From contig DBOI01000063.1 in NCBI GenBank assembly GCA_002299245.1, positions 3,801 to 14,050 on the forward strand: a DNA stretch of 10,250 bases, written 5' to 3'. This DNA comes from Hydrogenovibrio sp. UBA650. Lineage in GTDB: Bacteria > Pseudomonadota > Gammaproteobacteria > Thiomicrospirales > Thiomicrospiraceae. Position numbers and translations under genes: made by a program. Shown here piece by piece: positions 6,766-10,250 of the stretch (the stretch's first letter is position 1; each line of letters opens with the position of its first letter). The notes below the pieces were generated by a model. The model searched no databases, had not been told where the DNA came from, and saw only the letters and a list, made by a program, of their open reading frames with translations.

Positions 6766-6802
6766 GCGCTGCTCTAAACTCTTGGGGCAGCGCTCTTCTA
6801 AT
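6766..6802 (+). terminator. Hairpin terminator after the YrdC-like gene
   Basis: GCGCTGC (6766-6772) pairs perfectly with GCAGCGC (6787-6793). The stem extends inward through TCTA against TGGG with two G-U pairs, closing a short loop near 6777-6782. It lies 15 nt after the stop codon. The following TCTTCTAATT is pyrimidine-rich but lacks a clean T-run, so it may terminate only partly. Confidence 0.6.
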
Positions 6803-6988
6803 TGCTAATTGCTCTTCTTTTTCCTATCTATAATTTCTTTTAGTTGTTCTCTTTGTCTGAGTACGGGTTTTAAAACCGAGTTTAGCGTGCTTTTTTCACC
6901 TGAAAAACTCTTGTAAATGCTATAATTTCCGGCTAAATGTTTTTGTGATAAGTGTTGGGGAATCACTGGCTTAATCGGTTATTTTGGT
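6803..6988 (+). promoter_or_regulatory. Upstream region of the leucine operon
   Basis: This region begins with a strongly pyrimidine-rich stretch, about 6811-6860. It contains the 12-bp perfect palindrome GGTTTTAAAACC (6866-6877), a possible operator 44 bp before the -10 box. After the predicted start site, GTGAT (6945-6949) can pair with ATCAC (6962-6966). I see no convincing leucine-rich leader peptide. Confidence 0.35.
6918..6926 (+). promoter_or_regulatory. Extended -10 promoter for leuCDB
   Basis: TGCTATAAT (6918-6926) is a perfect extended -10. The -35 region is poor (ACCTGA at 6898-6903 with a 17 nt spacer), which extended -10 promoters tolerate. The sequence after it, TTCCGGC, resembles the corresponding part of the 5832-5837 promoter. 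The expected leader to the leuC ATG is about 55 nt. Confidence 0.6.
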
Positions 6989-8410
6989 ATGGCAGGCAAA
7001 ACCTTATATGACAAGTTGTGGGACTCTCATGTAGTCCGTCAAGAAGAGGACGGAACGTCGTTAATTTATATTGACCGTCAGCTGCTTCATGAAGTGACGT
7101 CTCCACAGGCGTTCGAAGGCTTGCGTATGGCTGGTAGAAAACCTTGGCGTTTGAATGCAAACCTAGCCACTTACGACCACAACGTACCCACAACAGATTT
7201 TAGTTCTGCTGATGAAATTGAAGACCCGGTTTCTCGTGTGCAGGTGCAAACTCTTGGAATGAATACTCGAGAGTTTGGGATTACTGAGTTTGGCTTGGGC
7301 GATCCGCGTCAAGGGATTGTGCATGTCGTTGGCCCCGAAGAGGGGGCGACTCTACCCGGTATGACCTTGGTGTGTGGAGACTCTCATACCGCAACTCACG
7401 GTGCCTTGGGCGCTTTGGCTCACGGTATTGGTACTTCTGAAGTTGAACATGTCCTTGCTACCCAGTGTTTGTTACAGAAAAAAATGAAAAACATGCTGGT
7501 GCGTGTTGATGGTGAGTTGCAGATTGGCGTTACCCCAAAAGATGTGGTGCTGGCGATTATTGGCAAAATTGGCACGGCCGGTGGTACGGGGTGTGCCTTG
7601 GAATTTGGCGGTCAGGTTATGCGTGATATGTCGGTTGAAGGGCGTATGACGGTGTGTAACATGGCGATTGAAGCCGGGGCTCGTGTTGGTTTAGTTGGAG
7701 TGGATGAAAAAACGATCAATTATGTCAAAGGGCGTCCTTTTACACCAAAAGGTGAAATGTGGGATTTGGCAACCGAGTCATGGAAAGATTTAAAGTCGGA
7801 CGATGACGCTGAGTTTGACATTGTTGTTGAGCTAAATGGTTCTGAGATAGAGCCACAGGTCTCATGGGGAACCTCACCGGAAATGGTGGTGGATATTGGT
7901 GGCAAAATTCCAAACCCAGAAAAAGAGATGGACCCAGTTAAAGCGAGCGGTATTGCACGCGCTTTGGAGTATATGGATTTGGATGCGGATATGCCGGTTA
8001 AGGATATTCCGGTTGAGTATGTCTTTATCGGTTCCTGTACCAACTCTCGAATTGAAGATTTTCGCGCTGCGGCTCAAGTTTTGAAAGGCCATAAGATTTC
8101 TGAAAAGGTTCAACAGGCCTTGGCTGTACCCGGGTCTGGCTTGGTAAAGCAACAGGCAGAGCGAGAGGGCTTGGATAAAATCTTTATCGATGCTGGTTTT
8201 GAATGGCGTAACCCTGGGTGTTCAATGTGTTTGGCGATGAATGCGGATAAGTTACCAGAGGGCTTGCACTGCGCCTCAACCTCAAACCGTAACTTTGAAG
8301 GGCGTCAAGGAGCCGGTGGACGAACTCATTTGGTGAGCCCTGAGATGGCTGCTGCCGCTGCAATCGCCGGGCATTTTGTCGATGTGCGTGAAATGTTGAG
8401 GGCTTCGTAA
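6989..8410 (+). CDS. leuC: 3-isopropylmalate dehydratase large subunit LeuC
   Basis: The large, iron-sulfur subunit of isopropylmalate isomerase, converting 2-isopropylmalate to 3-isopropylmalate in leucine synthesis. Its partner LeuD follows directly. The 473 residues match the bacterial length (about 466). The N-terminus KTLYDKLWDSHVV is characteristic. Aconitase-family features include CGDSHTATHGA (129-139) and the three [4Fe-4S] cysteines: C350 in FIGSCTNSR, and C411 and C414 in NPGCSMCLAMN. RNFEGRQG lies near 434-441. The ATG at 6989 is the only start giving the family N-terminus, yet no Shine-Dalgarno sequence sits in the preceding 15 bases. It is the first gene of leuC-leuD-leuB; leuA is not adjacent upstream. 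Confidence 0.98.
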   Translation: MAGKTLYDKLWDSHVVRQEEDGTSLIYIDRQLLHEVTSPQAFEGLRMAGRKPWRLNANLATYDHNVPTTDFSSADEIEDPVSRVQVQTLGMNTREFGITEFGLGDPRQGIVHVVGPEEGATLPGMTLVCGDSHTATHGALGALAHGIGTSEVEHVLATQCLLQKKMKNMLVRVDGELQIGVTPKDVVLAIIGKIGTAGGTGCALEFGGQVMRDMSVEGRMTVCNMAIEAGARVGLVGVDEKTINYVKGRPFTPKGEMWDLATESWKDLKSDDDAEFDIVVELNGSEIEPQVSWGTSPEMVVDIGGKIPNPEKEMDPVKASGIARALEYMDLDADMPVKDIPVEYVFIGSCTNSRIEDFRAAAQVLKGHKISEKVQQALAVPGSGLVKQQAEREGLDKIFIDAGFEWRNPGCSMCLAMNADKLPEGLHCASTSNRNFEGRQGAGGRTHLVSPEMAAAAAIAGHFVDVREMLRAS

Positions 8411-8411
8411 G

Positions 8412-9053
8412 ATGGATAAGTTTACAACTTTTACCGGACTTGTGATGCCAATGGATCGTGCCAATGTCGATACCGATGCGATTTTGCCGAAACAGTTTTT
8501 GAAGTCGATTCGACGTTCTGGTTTTGGCCCTTATCTTTTTGACGAGTGGCGTTATGAAGATGTTGGTATACCGGATGCCGATACTTCGCATAGGCCTATC
8601 CGCAAAGATTTTGTTTTGAATCTGCCGCGTTATCAGGGAGCCAGCATTCTTATTGCCAGAGAAAACTTTGGTTGTGGTTCGAGTAGAGAGCATGCTCCCT
8701 GGGCTTTGAAAGATTATGGTTTTGATGTGTTGATCGCTCCATCTTTTGCAGATATTTTTTTCAATAACTGCTTTAAAAATGGTATTTTACCGATAATTTT
8801 AGACGATCAGACTGTAGACAGTTTCTTTAAGGAAAATGAAGCTCAGGAAGGCTATAGCCTGACTGTTGACTTGGCAAACCAGCAGGTTATCAAACCCAAT
8901 GGCGATATTATTGAATTTGAAGTAGACAGTTTTCGTAAACACTGCTTGTTAAATGGTCTGGACGATATTGGTTTAACGCTCCAGCACGCTGAACAGATTA
9001 GGCTGTTTGAAGTATCCTACAAAGCTAAGAATCCTTGGCTTTTTACAGAGTAA
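8412..9053 (+). CDS. leuD: 3-isopropylmalate dehydratase small subunit LeuD
   Basis: The small (swivel-domain) subunit of isopropylmalate isomerase, completing the active site of LeuC. Its 213 residues fit the roughly 200-residue bacterial form. Diagnostic segments are NVDTDAILPKQFLK (18-31), the substrate-loop motif FGCGSSREHAPWAL (86-99), and SFADIFFNNCFKNGILP (111-127). The start lies 1 bp after the leuC stop. A GAGGG near 8399-8403, inside the end of leuC, is a plausible ribosome-binding site. This tight spacing suggests coupled translation, fitting the need for equal amounts of the two subunits. Confidence 0.98.
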   Translation: MDKFTTFTGLVMPMDRANVDTDAILPKQFLKSIRRSGFGPYLFDEWRYEDVGIPDADTSHRPIRKDFVLNLPRYQGASILIARENFGCGSSREHAPWALKDYGFDVLIAPSFADIFFNNCFKNGILPIILDDQTVDSFFKENEAQEGYSLTVDLANQQVIKPNGDIIEFEVDSFRKHCLLNGLDDIGLTLQHAEQIRLFEVSYKAKNPWLFTE

Positions 9054-9066
9054 AGAAGAGAAAGAG

Positions 9067-10140
9067 ATGACAAAAGAAGTTTTAGTTTTACCTGGTGATG
9101 GAATTGGTCCTGAAATTACCGCAGAAGCGGTAAAGGTACTGGAAGCACTGAAGGTTTCGGATGGTCTTGATATCAATATGACAGAGGATCTTGTTGGTGG
9201 GGCAGCTTACGATGTGCACGGTGTGCCGCTTGCTGATGAAACCATGGCCAAAGCTCACGATTCTGATGCCGTACTTCTAGGTGCTGTAGGGGGTTATAAG
9301 TGGGAGTCTTTGGATATTTCGGTTCGCCCGGAAAAAGGCCTGCTTCGCCTGCGTTCAGAGATGGAGTTGTTTGCAAATTTGCGTCCAGCATTCTTATATC
9401 CTCAGTTGGCCAGTGCTTCTACTCTTAAACCTGAAGTGGTTGCTGGTTTGGATATCTTGATTGTGCGTGAGCTGACGGGGGGTATCTACTTCGGTCAGCC
9501 GCGTGGTGTGCGTACTTTGGATAATGGCGAGCGTCAAGGTTACAACACTTATGTTTACTCTGAGTCAGAGGTGAAGCGAATTGCTCATGTGGCTTTCCAG
9601 GCAGCGATGAAGCGTGATAAAAAACTGACCTCGGTTGATAAGGCCAATGTACTTGAAGTAACAGAGATGTGGCGTGAAATCATTGATGAGATGGCTCCAG
9701 AGTATCCTGAAGTTGAAGTTAATCACATGTATGTTGATAACGCGGCAATGCAGCTGGTTCTTAACCCTAAACAGTTTGACGTGATGGTAACGGGTAATAT
9801 GTTCGGTGATATTCTGTCTGATGAAGCGTCGATGTTAACGGGATCGATTGGAATGTTGGCATCTGCGTCACTAGATGCAAACAATAAAGGTATGTATGAG
9901 CCAAGCCATGGTTCTGCTCCGGATATTGCTGGTCAAAACTTGGCAAACCCTCTGGCTACAATTTTATCTGCGGCGATGATGTTGCGTTACTCTCTAGGCC
10001 GTGAAGATTTAGCGGTTAAGATTGAGAATGCGGTCGGTAAAGTACTTGATCAAGGTTTGCGAACTGGCGATATTTACGAAGAGGGCATGACTAAAGTCAC
10101 GTGCAGTGAAATGGGTGACGCAGTATTGGCGGCGCTGTAG
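9067..10140 (+). CDS. leuB: 3-isopropylmalate dehydrogenase LeuB
   Basis: NAD-dependent oxidative decarboxylation of 3-isopropylmalate to the leucine precursor 2-oxoisocaproate. From the ATG at 9067 it has 357 residues, the usual length. Family features are LPGDGIGPEI (8-17), the substrate arginines R96, R106 and R134 (LRLRSEMELFANLRPA, VRELTGGIYFG), Y141, K192 and the metal-binding aspartates D224 (YVDNAAMQ), D248 and D252 (NMFGDILSDEA). The NAD-binding HGSAPDIAGQNLANP lies at 281-295. An earlier in-frame ATG at 9007 lies inside leuD and would add 20 non-homologous residues. The ATG at 9067 instead sits beside purine-rich AGAAGAGAAAGAG, 13 bp after leuD. It is the last leu gene in the operon. 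Confidence 0.98.
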   Translation: MTKEVLVLPGDGIGPEITAEAVKVLEALKVSDGLDINMTEDLVGGAAYDVHGVPLADETMAKAHDSDAVLLGAVGGYKWESLDISVRPEKGLLRLRSEMELFANLRPAFLYPQLASASTLKPEVVAGLDILIVRELTGGIYFGQPRGVRTLDNGERQGYNTYVYSESEVKRIAHVAFQAAMKRDKKLTSVDKANVLEVTEMWREIIDEMAPEYPEVEVNHMYVDNAAMQLVLNPKQFDVMVTGNMFGDILSDEASMLTGSIGMLASASLDANNKGMYEPSHGSAPDIAGQNLANPLATILSAAMMLRYSLGREDLAVKIENAVGKVLDQGLRTGDIYEEGMTKVTCSEMGDAVLAAL

Positions 10141-10163
10141 CCAAAAATTGTCTCTAGGGTCGT

Positions 10164-10250
10164 ATGAGGAATTATTTCACCATTACCATTAGTGATGTGC
10201 ACGGTTCGCGTCACTATTCGTTTAAGCACTTTTTTAAAAAGTTTGCTTGG
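10164..10250 (+). CDS. 5' end of a gene, probably an M23-family (LytM-like) peptidase; truncated by window edge
   Basis: An ATG at 10164 opens a frame that stays open for the remaining 29 codons. AGGG (10156-10159) lies just upstream, somewhat close to the start. The visible peptide contains TITISDVHGSRHYSF followed by basic HFFKKFAW, which probably leads into a membrane anchor. The ITDVHGSRxY pattern before a basic segment and a helix recalls the N-terminus of membrane-anchored M23 murein peptidases of proteobacteria. That assignment is from memory of the family, because the catalytic domain lies outside the window. It starts 23 bp after leuB with no terminator between, so read-through from the leucine operon is possible. 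Confidence 0.55.
   Translation, partial: MRNYFTITISDVHGSRHYSFKHFFKKFAW

Noticed and set aside
6887..6916. Possible leucine attenuator leader peptide (GTG start, nine codons, three of them Leu)
   Set aside because: It begins with GTG, has no ribosome-binding site, and lies upstream of the best -10 box, so it would not be on the predicted transcript. No terminator hairpin follows.
6937..6948. Mini-ORF ATG TTT TTG TGA in the leuC leader
   Set aside because: Three codons with a single Leu and no ribosome-binding site; easily a chance occurrence.
8184..8693. 169-codon minus-strand open frame across the leuC/leuD junction
   Set aside because: It is antisense to two well-conserved genes, its translation is rich in Arg, Ser and Thr without any recognisable domain, and it has no promoter or ribosome-binding site.
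9007..9066. Earlier ATG for leuB at 9007
   Set aside because: It overlaps the end of leuD out of frame, and the 20 extra residues lie outside the conserved LeuB N-terminus; the ATG at 9067 has a purine-rich ribosome-binding site.

Overview
This window looks like ordinary chromosome from a gammaproteobacterium of moderate-to-low GC. The leuC-leuD-leuB genes, the TonB-free periplasmic metal ABC system and the QueE subtype all fit that group. The Leu proteins and the YrdC-like protein recall the sulfur-oxidising Thiomicrospira/Hydrogenovibrio lineage, but that is an impression from memory, not a search result. There is no transposase, integrase, tRNA, rRNA or CRISPR array, and nothing suggests recent acquisition.

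Layout, left to right. Bases 3-56 may be the tail of an upstream gene. A Cof-type HAD phosphatase (70-909, +) runs into the end of a four-gene minus-strand operon, leaving only 10 bp between them. Read in its own direction (4889 down to 920), that operon encodes a periplasmic metal-binding protein, an ATPase, a first permease and a second permease. This is the TroABCD/SitABCD/MntABC type of manganese, zinc or iron importer. The first permease carries a complete DtxR/MntR-like domain at its C-terminus. The operon's upstream region (4890-5038) holds a near-perfect DtxR-type palindrome. queE (5039-5683, -) follows. A 290 bp divergent region then separates it from a YrdC/Sua5-like gene (5974-6750, +), which has an extended -10 promoter and a leader of about 130 nt. 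After a hairpin terminator and a second extended -10 promoter comes the leucine operon leuC-leuD-leuB (6989-10140, +). The last bases (10164-10250) start a further gene, probably an M23-family peptidase.

How the parts work together. The ABC operon imports a divalent metal. The sensor-like domain on its permease and the operator-like palindrome upstream suggest metal control both of the protein and of transcription. leuC, leuD and leuB encode the isomerase (two subunits) and dehydrogenase steps of leucine synthesis; leuA is not in the window. QueE makes the 7-deazaguanine precursor of queuosine.

The observations most worth following are the permease-DtxR fusion, the palindrome with extra half-sites upstream of the metal operon, and the divergent YrdC-like protein with its structured leader. 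No wholly new system is evident.
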